From: Bog-756 sp963813525
GTDB lineage: Bacteria > Actinomycetota > Acidimicrobiia > Acidimicrobiales > RAAP-2
Direction: 5' to 3'
Length of the DNA: 64,000 bases
Assembly (NCBI GenBank): GCA_963813525.1
Contig: CAWEZI010000005.1
Coordinates: 2,418,001 to 2,482,000, forward strand
The notes under the pieces are model-generated. The model was not told the origin of the DNA and searched no databases. It was given only the letters and a program-made list of their open reading frames with translations. A program made the position numbers and the translations under genes. Shown here piece by piece: positions 54,852 to 63,096 of the stretch. Each line of letters opens with the position of its first letter. The first letter of the stretch is position 1.

Positions 54852-54900
54852 CGAAGCTCAGAATGTCACTCCCGCCCCCCGCCATCGAGGAAAGACACCG

Positions 54901-55527
54901 ATGATCGAATCGGTGGAACCGGCGCCGGCTGACTCCTGGCTCGGGGGAATGATGGCCCCGCGGGTCGAGCCGGACCGGGACGGGCCGCCTCCTGACCAGC
55001 ACACCCTGACCCGCATCCTGCAGGCGGCCACCACCGTTCCCGACCACGGTGGCCTCCACCCCTGGCGTTTTGCCGTGGTCAGTGGTCCCGGCAAGGAGCG
55101 GCTGGCCGATGCCCTGGCCGCCGGCGTGCAGCTTCTCCAGGGGTCGGACGTACCCGACTCGGTGGTGGCCAAAATGCGGGGCAAGGCGTTCGCCGCACCG
55201 TGCACCATCGTCCTGATCGCCTCTCCCGACACCGGCTCCAACGTTCCCGAGTGGGAACAGGTGGTGTCGGCCTCGTGCACCGGTTACGCCATGGTGTTGG
55301 CCGCCAACGCCCTCGGTCTGGGGGCGGTGTGGAAGAGCGCGGCCGTGCTCGACACCCCGCCGGTGCGCACGCTGTTCGCCCTCACCGAGGACGAGAGGTT
55401 GCTGGGCTGGATCAACGTCGGCTCGCCCACCTCACGACCCAAGAAGCGACAGCCGGAGCCCCCTCCTCTCGAGGCGCTGATCACCGTCATCGATACCGAC
55501 GAGTCCCCGCCGAGCCCGGCACCGTAG
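54901..55527 (+). CDS. Nitroreductase family protein
   Basis: A 208-residue FMN-type nitroreductase fold protein. VPDHGGLHPWRFAVVSG near residue 42 is the family's flavin-binding start, CTGYAMVLAANALGLGAVWKS near 122 the central helix, and LGWINVGSP the closing strand. Physiological substrate unknown. GAGG at 54887-54890 is a usable ribosome site. A 13-codon frame (54863-54904) overlaps the ATG and may couple translation. Confidence 0.88.
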   Translation: MIESVEPAPADSWLGGMMAPRVEPDRDGPPPDQHTLTRILQAATTVPDHGGLHPWRFAVVSGPGKERLADALAAGVQLLQGSDVPDSVVAKMRGKAFAAPCTIVLIASPDTGSNVPEWEQVVSASCTGYAMVLAANALGLGAVWKSAAVLDTPPVRTLFALTEDERLLGWINVGSPTSRPKKRQPEPPPLEALITVIDTDESPPSPAP

Positions 55528-55544
55528 TCCTCCCTCTCGGACCG

Positions 55545-56306
55545 TCAGTGGCCGACCACCAGGCGGACGGCGCCGTGGTAGGCCGGCTGCCGGCGTAGCT
55601 GGCCGTGACGGTCGTCCCAGCGGCCGCTGGCCAGATCCTCGGTCAGCTGGTCGACGAAACGGGCCTCCACGCCGGCGCCGACGAAGGTCCACGCCGACTG
55701 GGCTTGGCGGACCTGGGGGTCGAGGAAGGCCTCCGGGCGTCCGTAGAAGGCTTCGGTGAACCCGTCGGTGCAGTCGAAGGGGACCGGCACGGGGAGGACC
55801 TCGGTGTCCGGGCCCAAACAGGCGAGCAGGTCGGGAACGGTCGGGTACCGCCGTGCCTCGGCCTCCAGGAGCTCGGGCACGTAGTCCATGAGCCAGAGGC
55901 CGGCGAGGAGGGTGGGGTCGAAGGTGAGCACGACCACCGGGCCGGCGGTGACCCGGCGCATCTCGGCCAGTCCGGCTGCCGGGTCCGGCCACTGGTGGAT
56001 GGTCACCGTGGCCATGGAGGCATCCACAGCCGCGTCAGCCAGGGGGAGGGCACCGGCCACCGCCCTGATGACGTTGGTCGTCGGTGGCGGGCGTTGGGCG
56101 ATCATGGCCTCGGAGGGTTCGACGGCTATCACCCGGCGGTCGACGGGCTCGTAGGAACCGGCACCGGCGCCGACATTGAGGACGGTGCGGGCCGGGCCCA
56201 ACGCCCCGGCCACCAGACGGGCGATGCGTGGCTCCGCCCGTCGTCGGAGGCCGTAGCCGTGACCGTGGCGGGCGTAGTCGACGTCGCCGGCCGGGGGGAC
56301 GGTCAA
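55545..56306 (-). CDS. SAM-dependent methyltransferase (class I)
   Basis: A 253-residue methyltransferase type 11-like protein with motif I VLNVGAGAGSYEP near residue 38, the acidic VIAVEPSEAMIAQ, and DAAVDASMATVTIHQWPDP. The start is read as TTG 56306, overlapping the stop of the upstream zinc-ribbon gene (TTGA), because the Rossmann core begins soon after; the frame continues upstream but would overlap that gene. The substrate is unknown. Confidence 0.82.
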   Translation of the reverse strand: MTVPPAGDVDYARHGHGYGLRRRAEPRIARLVAGALGPARTVLNVGAGAGSYEPVDRRVIAVEPSEAMIAQRPPPTTNVIRAVAGALPLADAAVDASMATVTIHQWPDPAAGLAEMRRVTAGPVVVLTFDPTLLAGLWLMDYVPELLEAEARRYPTVPDLLACLGPDTEVLPVPVPFDCTDGFTEAFYGRPEAFLDPQVRQAQSAWTFVGAGVEARFVDQLTEDLASGRWDDRHGQLRRQPAYHGAVRLVVGH

Positions 56307-56566
56307 CCCCAGCGGGCCAGGGGCGGTCCGAACCCGGCGTCGGCCGCGCAGGCTCCGCACAGGTCCATCCGGCGGGCTCCGGGTCTGTCCGAGGCCGCCA
56401 CCCGCCGCCAGCCGTAGCGACGGGCCTCCTCGAGGCAGGCCGACTCCGACCAGCGGGGCGACGTGCGGGCCCCGCACCGGCCACAGGTGCGAAAGTAGGC
56501 GTCGTCGCCGTACAGGTCGTCCTCGTCGTAGAGGTCGTCGATGAGCTCTTCCGGGTCGAATTCCAT
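56303..56566 (-). CDS. Small zinc-binding protein with acidic N-terminus
   Basis: An 87-residue protein beginning MEFDPEELIDDLYDEDDLYG, followed by a CGRC pair and a later CGAC pair that would bind one zinc. The middle is basic (EEARRYGWRRVAASDRPGARR). No function known. ATG 56566 has a nearby GGAGG. Its stop overlaps the methyltransferase start, so the two are likely cotranscribed. Confidence 0.65.
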   Translation of the reverse strand: MEFDPEELIDDLYDEDDLYGDDAYFRTCGRCGARTSPRWSESACLEEARRYGWRRVAASDRPGARRMDLCGACAADAGFGPPLARWG

Positions 56567-56701
56567 GGCCTTGGTCCGCCTCCGAGGATACCGCCGCTGG
56601 GGTGGCACGAACGAACGGGAGGCCTTCGACCTCTACGATGGCGGCACCCGGGCCGGCCGGCCCGCGGTGGCCCGAGGGCAGTGGAGTACGGGAGAGGTGA
56701 C

Positions 56702-57115
56702 GTGGTTGAAGCCAACGATTTCAACGGGAAGATCATCGAGGAGTTCCGCGCCCACGAGGGCAAGGTGGGAGGGGGCTTCGAGGGAGCACCGCTGCTTCTT
56801 CTGACCACCACCGGAGCCAAAACGGGAGCAGCCCGGGTCCACCCCATGATGTACCTCGAGGAAGGGGGCCGGCGCTACGTCTTTGCCTCCAAGGCGGGAG
56901 CGCCCACCAACCCCGACTGGTACGTCAACCTGGTGGCCCATCCCGAGGTGTCGGTGGAGATCGGCACGGACACCCTGGCCATGCGGGCCATCCCGGTCGA
57001 GGGGAGTGAGCGGGACCGGATCTACGCCGAACAGGCCCGGCGGTACCCGGGCTTCGCCGAGTACGAAGCCAAGACCGACCGGGTCATCCCGGTGGTCGCC
57101 CTCGATCCTCGCTGA
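56702..57115 (+). CDS. F420-type (Ddn family) nitroreductase, first copy
   Basis: A 137-residue split-barrel protein of the deazaflavin-dependent nitroreductase family (DUF385). LLLTTTGAKTGAARVHPM is the phosphate/F420-binding signature, and GAPTNPDWYVNLVAHPEVSVEIG the second conserved region. It should use reduced F420 to reduce quinones or related acceptors; fbiC at 22.7-25.0 kb supplies an F420 precursor. GTG 56702 has GAGAGGTGA just upstream. Confidence 0.9.
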   Translation: MVEANDFNGKIIEEFRAHEGKVGGGFEGAPLLLLTTTGAKTGAARVHPMMYLEEGGRRYVFASKAGAPTNPDWYVNLVAHPEVSVEIGTDTLAMRAIPVEGSERDRIYAEQARRYPGFAEYEAKTDRVIPVVALDPR

Positions 57116-57171
57116 GGGTCGCCGCCCCGGTTCGCCGCCGGAATTGGACAGTCCAGCCGGGCCGGACTCGC

Positions 57172-57177
57172 TAATAT
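57172..57177 (+). promoter_or_regulatory. -10 box for leaderless zinc-finger gene
   Basis: TAATAT ends seven bases before GTG 57185, with no ribosome site. Confidence 0.5.
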
Positions 57178-57184
57178 CGTCACC

Positions 57185-57535
57185 GTGACGAATTTGCCCG
57201 ATAGTGACAGGTGCAGCTGGTGTCACCGCCCGTTGGCCCAACCGCCCGGTCCGGGCCGTCGACGGACTTTCTGCTGCCGGTCCCACCGGCAGCGAGCCTA
57301 CGAGGCCCGCCGGCGGGCCGACCGATTCGGGTTGCCGGCCGACCAGGTGGTGGTGACCGAGGCGGACCTGCGGCGGTTGCACGATCGGCTCTATCAGCTC
57401 GAGACCGCCCTGGAGGACGTCGAAGCGGATCTGGCCGATGACGACTCGCCGGGCGCCGTACGGGCGGCTCTGGCCCATCTGGCCGAACCGGCCCGGGAAC
57501 TGGTGGGCGTGGTCATCGAGCCGGTGCGGACATGA
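57185..57535 (+). CDS. Small zinc-finger protein with helical C-terminus
   Basis: A 116-residue protein. The N-terminus carries CSWC and FCCRSHRQRAYEARRRADRFG, a C2-CH zinc site of the type found in actinobacterial proteins with 'CRQRAYRAR' motifs. The C-terminal half is a Leu/Glu-rich helix (LRRLHDRLYQLETALEDVEA). It may bind DNA, but this is inference. The leaderless GTG start is supported by TAATAT at seven bases. Confidence 0.78.
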   Translation: MTNLPDSDRCSWCHRPLAQPPGPGRRRTFCCRSHRQRAYEARRRADRFGLPADQVVVTEADLRRLHDRLYQLETALEDVEADLADDDSPGAVRAALAHLAEPARELVGVVIEPVRT

Positions 57536-58064
57536 GCCCCTTCCGGCAAACCGCCGATAATGTATATTATGTCAAGTAGAAACGAATCCCAGGTCAGGCC
57601 CAAACATCGAACGCCTGTTTGCCAACTGAACGGTACCCTGCTTCACGTGGCACCCCGAGATGTGATGACGGCGACGGTTGACCGTGGGCTGACGCCGACG
57701 AGAGGGCCGGAGCGGGACGTTGGTTAACGGTGGGCGGAGCAGCCGGGAAAAGGTGACCGGTAACGTCGGCCGTTTGGGTCCCCATCTTTCCCGGGTGTCG
57801 CCCCTCCCCCGTGGTGTAGGAGCCATGCTTGATCGGGGTCATGTGGACGAGCCCGGAGACCAGCTGGGCTGTTAGCGCTGAGCGGTCACGGGGATCGCCG
57901 CCCGGTCATGTAGTGACGCCCGCCGCCCAACGGCGACAAAGCACGCAACGACGACAAGCAATTGGCAGACGAGCAGAAGAGGCAAGGTACGTGACCGTGT
58001 CAGGACCGGCTCCTACGGCACCCTTTGGTAGCCTTCCACGTTCCGGGTAGGAAAAGGCAGTCAA
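57536..58064. other. 529-base intergenic region, locally AT-rich
   Basis: No gene was found on either strand. The main feature is an AT-rich inverted repeat at 57557-57570 (ATAAT-GTAT-ATTAT), striking in this GC-rich DNA, next to TGTCAA. GGTTAACGGT near 57722 is another imperfect symmetric element. AGGAAAAGG near 58051 serves as the ribosome site of the sulfotransferase gene. The region marks the left edge of the lower-GC sulfotransferase patch. Confidence 0.6.
57557..57570. promoter_or_regulatory. AT-rich inverted repeat
   Basis: Five-base arms ATAAT and ATTAT surround GTAT. Candidate operator or -10-rich promoter site about 490 bases upstream of the first sulfotransferase and 22 bases past the zinc-finger gene. 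Confidence 0.35.
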
Positions 58065-58793
58065 TTGATCATTTCCTATAGTCGGCAATTTGTGTTCGTG
58101 CACATTCACAAGACTGCCGGCGAGTCGATTTCCGCCACCTTGCGGCCGGTCCTCGCCGATGAAGACCTCATGCTTCGTGGCACGGAGACGATGACTGCCA
58201 AGGGAGTCCGGCTCAACAAGCACAGCCCCGCACGTGATATCAGGACAGTGCTCCAGCCGGAGGCCTGGGACCGGTACTTCACCTTCGCCGTCGTGCGGCA
58301 CCCTATTGAACGGACCGTCTCCCTCTACAGGTGGGCGGCGCAGCTGTCTCGGCCGCCGAGGTTGACCGCAGCCCAACGCCTCGGACTCCGACCGGCCCCC
58401 GAGAGTCCCGACCGTTCGCACAATCCGGAAATTCGGGCCTATCGGGAAACCGGCTCGATTTCAGAGTTCATACGCCATCCCCTGATGGACGGGACCCGGA
58501 GCATGATGCCGCAGTCGGCTTCGTTGTGTGACGAGGAAGGCAAGGTTCTGGTCGACTATGTCGGAAGGTTCGAGCGGCTCCGTGAGGACTTTGCCCACGT
58601 CGAGAAGGCATTGGGCCTCTCAAACCTGGCACTCAAGTGGCGAAACGCCTCTCAGGGGCCGCATCTGCACTTCGAGCGTCGGAATGCCGAGCGGTATGGC
58701 CGTGCGGAGCAGGCTGAGCTCTCGCCCGAGGACGTCGCTTATCTCGCCGCTCGATTCGAAGATGACTTCGAGCGATTTGAGTATGAGGTCTGA
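58065..58793 (+). CDS. Sulfotransferase family protein (first of pair)
   Basis: A 242-residue cytosolic-type sulfotransferase. The 5'-phosphosulfate loop is VFVHIHKTAGESI (residues about 10-22), and the 3'-phosphate site is VVRHPIERTVSLYRW (about 76-90). The family transfers sulfate from PAPS to carbohydrates or lipids; the substrate is unknown and no sulfate-activation genes are nearby. The start codon is TTG 58065 after AGGAAAAGG. Base composition is visibly less GC-rich than the neighbours, suggesting transfer. It faces a paralog 73 bases away. Confidence 0.82.
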   Translation: MIISYSRQFVFVHIHKTAGESISATLRPVLADEDLMLRGTETMTAKGVRLNKHSPARDIRTVLQPEAWDRYFTFAVVRHPIERTVSLYRWAAQLSRPPRLTAAQRLGLRPAPESPDRSHNPEIRAYRETGSISEFIRHPLMDGTRSMMPQSASLCDEEGKVLVDYVGRFERLREDFAHVEKALGLSNLALKWRNASQGPHLHFERRNAERYGRAEQAELSPEDVAYLAARFEDDFERFEYEV

Positions 58794-58866
58794 GGACGCC
58801 TCAGACGAATCCGTCCCTACCCCTTGTGGGTGCGTCGGTTCCGACCGTGGTGATCGGCAGGGAGTT

Positions 58867-59580
58867 TCAGGGCCGGTAGTCGAAGCGGCGGAAATCCTCC
58901 TCGTACCGCGCTAACAGGTAGGAACGGTCCTCTGGACTCAGATCCGTCGGTAGGTAGCCGTTCCGCTCCGATGGGTTCAGCCACGGCAGAGGGCGATCGG
59001 GAAGTCCGAGGTGGCGGCGCACGAAGCTGATGTCGGCGTCGATCCTTTCGTATCGACCCACGAAGTCGACGATCAGAGCGCCGTTCGGATCGCAGAGCGA
59101 GGAGCTCTGCGACTTCATCCCCGGTGCACCGTCCAGGAGGGGATGGCGGAGGTAGTCCGAGATGGTGTCGCTGTCGAGATAGGCGCGCACCTCCGGCCAG
59201 CTCTGCGTCTGGCGGTCCCGACCCGGGCGGTGGCCCCGACCGGCTGTGCGGTCGATGACCCGGCGGGACCATGGCTTGCGGGGCGGACGGGCCTGGGCCT
59301 CGATGTAGCGGTAGAGGGACAGCGCCCTGTCGATCGGGTGCCGGACGATGGCGAAGGTGAAGTAGCGCTCCCATGTCTCTGAGCCGACGTAGTCCCTGGC
59401 CTCGACGGCGGTGCTGTGCTTACTCAGTGCCTGTTCGGCCGGCGCGGCAGCCCGACCGGGTCCCTCCCGCACGGCGATGTCCTCGGGGGCAAGGTCCCGC
59501 AGGAGGGAGGCCGCCACCGATGTGCCGCCCGTCTTGTGAATGTGGATGAAGACGAATTGAGGGCTGTGGGCGATGATCAC
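58867..59580 (-). CDS. Sulfotransferase family protein (second of pair)
   Basis: A 237-residue paralog of the facing gene with PAPS-binding VFIHIHKTGGTSVAASL at the N-terminus and AIVRHPIDRALSLYRY near residue 81. Both share the RHPL(M/L)DG, Q(S)xSLCD and FVGR(F/Y)ER stretches and the end (E/R)FEYEV-like DFRRFDYRP. The GTG 59580 start is set by alignment with the paralog (VIIAHSPQFVF against IIISYSRQFVF-type N-termini); the frame stays open upstream. The convergent arrangement suggests an inverted duplication. Confidence 0.85.
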   Translation of the reverse strand: MIIAHSPQFVFIHIHKTGGTSVAASLLRDLAPEDIAVREGPGRAAAPAEQALSKHSTAVEARDYVGSETWERYFTFAIVRHPIDRALSLYRYIEAQARPPRKPWSRRVIDRTAGRGHRPGRDRQTQSWPEVRAYLDSDTISDYLRHPLLDGAPGMKSQSSSLCDPNGALIVDFVGRYERIDADISFVRRHLGLPDRPLPWLNPSERNGYLPTDLSPEDRSYLLARYEEDFRRFDYRP

Positions 59581-59737
59581 GGTGCTGGACTCTGGTGACC
59601 TGGAGGCGGGCCGGGGGCCATTATGGCCGGTCTCCGGCCAGCCTGACCGTGTCGGCCGGGGGTTGCTGACCAGATCCGGCCGCATGGCCGTGACCGGGGG
59701 TGGTCAAGACGGCAACCGACGGTGCCGATGGTAGGGG

Positions 59738-60010
59738 ATGCCCGGACCGCCCCCTGAGCCCTTTCCTGCAGACACGGATGTTCGTACCAACCGCCTGGAC
59801 GGGTGGCTGGCTGCCGTCGAACCCCGCGCCGCCTGGGCGCTGTGCGGGGTATCGGCCGTGGTGTGGATGGCCGGGAGCTGGCTGGCCGGATGGCGGGTCT
59901 CGGTCCCGGGCCTGCAGTTGTTCGCTGGGTGTGCCGCCTTGGCCGGGGCGCTCCTGGCCTCGGTCAGCGGATACGTGGCCATCCGGTCGTGGCGTTTGCG
60001 CCGCCGGTAG
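59738..60010 (+). CDS. Small two-helix membrane protein
   Basis: A 90-residue protein with two likely membrane helices at about residues 31-51 (AWALCGVSAVVWMAGSWLAG) and 58-81 (LQLFAGCAALAGALLASVSGY), ending in a basic SWRLRRR. No family recognised. ATG 59738 follows GTAGGGG closely, so start placement is uncertain. Frame statistics and helix pattern support a real gene only moderately. Confidence 0.5.
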   Translation: MPGPPPEPFPADTDVRTNRLDGWLAAVEPRAAWALCGVSAVVWMAGSWLAGWRVSVPGLQLFAGCAALAGALLASVSGYVAIRSWRLRRR

Positions 60011-60109
60011 AGGCTGGGCAACGAGAGGAGAAAGGGCCGGGTCTGGAGCCATGGACGGCGTTTGGCGGAAAGCGGTCGTTTCGCTCGACAGACCCGGCGT
60101 TGGTCCATC

Positions 60110-60146
60110 GGCACGTCGGGTGCCGGACTTGAGGAATTTCTTTTTT
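60110..60146 (+). terminator. Weak hairpin plus T-run after the small membrane gene
   Basis: GGCAC-gtcgg-GTGCC (60110-60124) is followed 13 bases later by a T-rich run ending in T6 (60141-60146). A larger 10-base inverted repeat, 60036-60045 with 60089-60098, precedes it. Either could end transcription. Confidence 0.35.
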
Positions 60147-60187
60147 ACGTCATCGGGCGCCATCGGAGCCGGTTCTCCCCCTCGCTG

Positions 60188-60211
60188 CCCCTCCCTACCC
60201 CTCCCTCCCCC
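60188..60211 (-). other. G-quadruplex-forming tract on the minus strand
   Basis: The minus strand has five runs of three to five G separated by loops of one or two bases. It lies in the 279-base gap 60011-60289, about 28 bases before a candidate -10 TAAGAT (60239-60244) for the aldolase gene. Confidence 0.5.
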
Positions 60212-60289
60212 TAATAGGGCCTGGGTCCGCTCGCCGCATAAGATAGCGAGGTGAGGGACCTGAGCGGTCCCACGCGGTGAGGAGGAGAC

Positions 60290-61048
60290 ATGTCCGAGTT
60301 GGTGAAGACGACCATGGACTTCGAGGGGCCGGAACAGGAGCGCCTCTATCGCAAGCAGCGTCTGGCCGCCGGATTCCGGCTTTTCTCCAAGTTCGGTTTC
60401 GACGAGGGTGTGGCCGGCCACATCACGGCGCGGGATCCCGAACGCCTCGACCACTTTTGGGTCAACCCTTTCGGCATGCACTTCGGGCACATCCGGGTGT
60501 CGGACCTGATCCTGGTCGACCACAACGGCGTGGTGGTGGAAGGGGACATGACGGTCAACGCCGCGGCATTCGCCATCCACTCGCAGATCCACGCCGCCCG
60601 CCCCGACGTGGTGGCCGCCGCCCACTCCCATTCGATCTACGGGAAGTCGTGGTCTTCGTTGGGCCACCTCCTCGATCCGATCACCCAGGACGCCTGTGCC
60701 TTCTACGAGGACCACGCCCTCTTCGACGACTACACCGGCGTGGTCCTCGACATCGAGGAGGGGAAGCGGATCGCCCACGCCCTGGCCGACAACAAGGCGG
60801 CCATCCTCCGCAACCACGGATTGCTGACGGTGGGCCAATCGGTGGAAGAGGCGGTGTGGTGGTTCATCACCATGGAGCGGTCGTGCCAGGCCCAGTTGCT
60901 GGCCTCCTCGGCCGGCAACCCGGTGCTCATCGACCCGGAGATGGCACGGTTGACAGCCCGCCAGGTGGGATCGCACGTGGCCGGTTGGTTCAGTTTCCAG
61001 CCCCTCTTCGACCGCATCGTCCGGGAGCAGCCCGACCTGCTCGAGTGA
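60290..61048 (+). CDS. Class II aldolase/adducin family protein
   Basis: A 252-residue zinc-dependent aldolase-fold protein. GVAGHITARDPERLDHFWVN starts the core, the metal histidines lie in VVAAAHSHS (about residues 104-108) and RNHGLLTVG (about 178-186). Bacterial members act on fuculose- or ribulose-phosphates or as decarboxylases; this subgroup, close to adducin heads, has no set substrate. GAGGAG lies four bases before ATG 60290, and GGGACC/GGTCCC (60255-60271) can form a leader hairpin. Confidence 0.88.
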   Translation: MSELVKTTMDFEGPEQERLYRKQRLAAGFRLFSKFGFDEGVAGHITARDPERLDHFWVNPFGMHFGHIRVSDLILVDHNGVVVEGDMTVNAAAFAIHSQIHAARPDVVAAAHSHSIYGKSWSSLGHLLDPITQDACAFYEDHALFDDYTGVVLDIEEGKRIAHALADNKAAILRNHGLLTVGQSVEEAVWWFITMERSCQAQLLASSAGNPVLIDPEMARLTARQVGSHVAGWFSFQPLFDRIVREQPDLLE

Positions 61049-61069
61049 CCGCAGCTGGCGGCCGTTAGC

Positions 61070-61558
61070 TCAGGAGGCCCGGTGGGGACGATCGGGTGTG
61101 ATGATCACAACGGGGATGGTCCGGGTGGCGTGGCGTTGGTAGACGTCGTACCGCCCATGGGCACCGGGGTGGAGAAGTGGGGCGAGGCCCCGGTTGGACC
61201 GGTTGACCAGCGGCCACAGCTGTTCCCTCTCCTCCGGTCCGGCCACGCGGGCGGTGGCGGCCATCACCTGCCGGCCGACCCGCACACTGACCCGCGGCTC
61301 GGCTTGCAGGTTCAACAGCCAGGCCGGTGACCGGTCGCTGCCCCCGTTGGAGGCCACCACGATGAGGTCGCCCCGGTCGCGGCAGTAGGTGAGGCCGTTG
61401 GTCCGCGGCTGGCCGCTCTTGCGGCCGGTGGTGGTGAGCAGCAGGGCGGGGACCCCGCCGCTGTGCTTCCCGATCCGGCCGTCGGACCGTTGGTAGACGT
61501 ACTTGTGGATGCGCAGGTAGGGATCGACGAAACGGGTGGTGAAGATGCCACCCTTCAC
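61070..61558 (-). CDS. F420-type (Ddn family) nitroreductase, second copy
   Basis: A 162-residue split-barrel protein with LLLTTTGRKSGQPRTNGLTY, the F420-phosphate-binding signature, and SPAWLLNLQAEPRVSVRVG. It is about 25 residues longer at the N-terminus than the copy at 56.7 kb (FTTRFVDPYLRIHKYVYQRS). ATG 61558 overlaps the gcvPB stop by four bases (ATGA), so this redox enzyme is cotranscribed and coupled with glycine decarboxylase. Confidence 0.9.
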   Translation of the reverse strand: MKGGIFTTRFVDPYLRIHKYVYQRSDGRIGKHSGGVPALLLTTTGRKSGQPRTNGLTYCRDRGDLIVVASNGGSDRSPAWLLNLQAEPRVSVRVGRQVMAATARVAGPEEREQLWPLVNRSNRGLAPLLHPGAHGRYDVYQRHATRTIPVVIITPDRPHRAS

Positions 61559-63096
61559 GTCAGGTCGGGTCCGGCACCGCGGGCGTCGAACGTGGGTACC
61601 AGCGTCCGTGCTGCCCTGGCCTCGTCGACCCGCCGCACCGGCGTGTGCAGGGGGTAGGCGGCCATCGTCCCGTCCGGCTCGTCACCGGCCTCGGCGGCGA
61701 TGCGTTCGAGGGATTCGGCCAGGGCCAGCAGGGTCTGAGGGCTCTCGGTCTCCGTCGGCTCGATCATGAGCGCCTCATCCACGATGAGGGGGAAGTAGAC
61801 GGTGGGCGAATGGAAACCTTCTTCCAACAGGCGCTTGGCCACATCGAGGGCCCGGACGCCGTGGGCCTGCTTCATCGAACGGGCCGACAGGACGACCTCG
61901 TGCATGCAGGGCCGATCGAAGGGCACGTCGTAGGTGGCCGACAGACGCTGGCGCAACCAGTTGGCGTTGAGGACGGCGGCCTCGGCCACCTGGCGCAGGC
62001 CGTCCCCCCCGTTGACGAGGATGTAGGCCAGAGCCCGGGCCAGGACCAGGGCGTTGCCGTGCCAGGTGTGCATCCGCCCGATCGACCGGGGCGGGGTCAC
62101 CCATTGGTAGGAGTCCTCCTGCTCGTCCGAAGTGGTGAGGACCGGCCTGGGTCCGGGTAGGAAGTCGACCAGTCGCTCCGACACCGCCACCGGCCCGGCT
62201 CCGGGTCCCCCTCCCCCATGGGGGGTGGCGAAGGTCTTGTGCAGGTTCATGTGGACGATGTCGAACCCCATGTCGCCGGGGCGGACCACGCCCAGGATGG
62301 CGTTGAGATTGGCTCCGTCGTAGTAGAGCAGGCCGCCCACGGCGTGGACGGCGGCAGCGATGGCGGCGATGTCCTCCTCGAAGAGGCCGAGGGTGTTGGG
62401 ATTGGTGAGCATGATGCCGGCCACGTTCTCGTCGAGGACTTCGTTGAGGGCGGCCATGTCCACACAGCCGCGCCGGTCACTGGGCACGGTCACCACCTCG
62501 TAGCCGGCCAGCGTCACCGAGGCCGGGTTGGTGCCGTGGGCCGAGTCCGGGATGATCACGGTCCGCCTGTCCGAGCCCTGCGCCTCGTGCCACGCCCGCA
62601 TGAGGAGGAGGCCGGTCAACTCCCCCGCCGCCCCGGCCGCCGGCTGCAGGGTGGCCGCGGCCATGCCGGTGATCTCGCAGAGGGCCTCCTCCAGCGTCGC
62701 CAGAAGTTCGAGCCAGCCTTGGCTGAGGGATGCCGGGGCCGCCGGATGGACGGTGGCCAGACCGGGCAGTGCGGCCACCGCGTCACAGACCTTGGGGTTG
62801 TACTTCATGGTGCACGAGCCCAGGGGGTAGGCCCCCAGATCGACCGAGAACTGGCGATGAGACAGGCGGGTGAAATGACCGACCAGGTCACGTTCGGACA
62901 CCTCGGCCAGGGGTACCGGCTCCGTCCGGAGGTGGTCGGCCGGCACCAGCTCGGTCAGGGGTACCGCGGGCACGCCGGTGGTGCGCAGCGACCATGCCGT
63001 CCGACCGGGATGGGAGAGCTCGAAGAGGGTGGGCTCGGCGGCGTGGCCGAGGAGAGGGGCGCTGTCGGCCTTGCCGCCGGGGGCTGCGGCGCTCAT
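61555..63096 (-). CDS. gcvPB: Glycine dehydrogenase (decarboxylating) subunit 2
   Basis: The PLP-binding half of split P-protein, which decarboxylates glycine and loads the aminomethyl group on GcvH. The 513-residue protein has YPLGSCTMKYNP, DSAHGTNPASVTLAGY, and the PLP lysine in MNLHKTFATPHGGGGPGAGP. ATG 63096 overlaps the gcvPA stop (ATGA), so the subunits are coupled. gcvH is at the far left of the window, and gcvT is not seen. Confidence 0.95.
   Translation of the reverse strand: MSAAAPGGKADSAPLLGHAAEPTLFELSHPGRTAWSLRTTGVPAVPLTELVPADHLRTEPVPLAEVSERDLVGHFTRLSHRQFSVDLGAYPLGSCTMKYNPKVCDAVAALPGLATVHPAAPASLSQGWLELLATLEEALCEITGMAAATLQPAAGAAGELTGLLLMRAWHEAQGSDRRTVIIPDSAHGTNPASVTLAGYEVVTVPSDRRGCVDMAALNEVLDENVAGIMLTNPNTLGLFEEDIAAIAAAVHAVGGLLYYDGANLNAILGVVRPGDMGFDIVHMNLHKTFATPHGGGGPGAGPVAVSERLVDFLPGPRPVLTTSDEQEDSYQWVTPPRSIGRMHTWHGNALVLARALAYILVNGGDGLRQVAEAAVLNANWLRQRLSATYDVPFDRPCMHEVVLSARSMKQAHGVRALDVAKRLLEEGFHSPTVYFPLIVDEALMIEPTETESPQTLLALAESLERIAAEAGDEPDGTMAAYPLHTPVRRVDEARAARTLVPTFDARGAGPDLT

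Noticed and set aside
57594..57842. 82-codon minus-strand frame in the long gap before the sulfotransferase
   Set aside because: No ribosome site, biased composition and no recognisable domain; likely random.
59715..59732. 17-base exact match with 49829-49846 (ACCGACGGTGCCGATGG)
   Set aside because: In 64 kb of strongly GC-biased sequence a few such matches are expected by chance, and the contexts differ.
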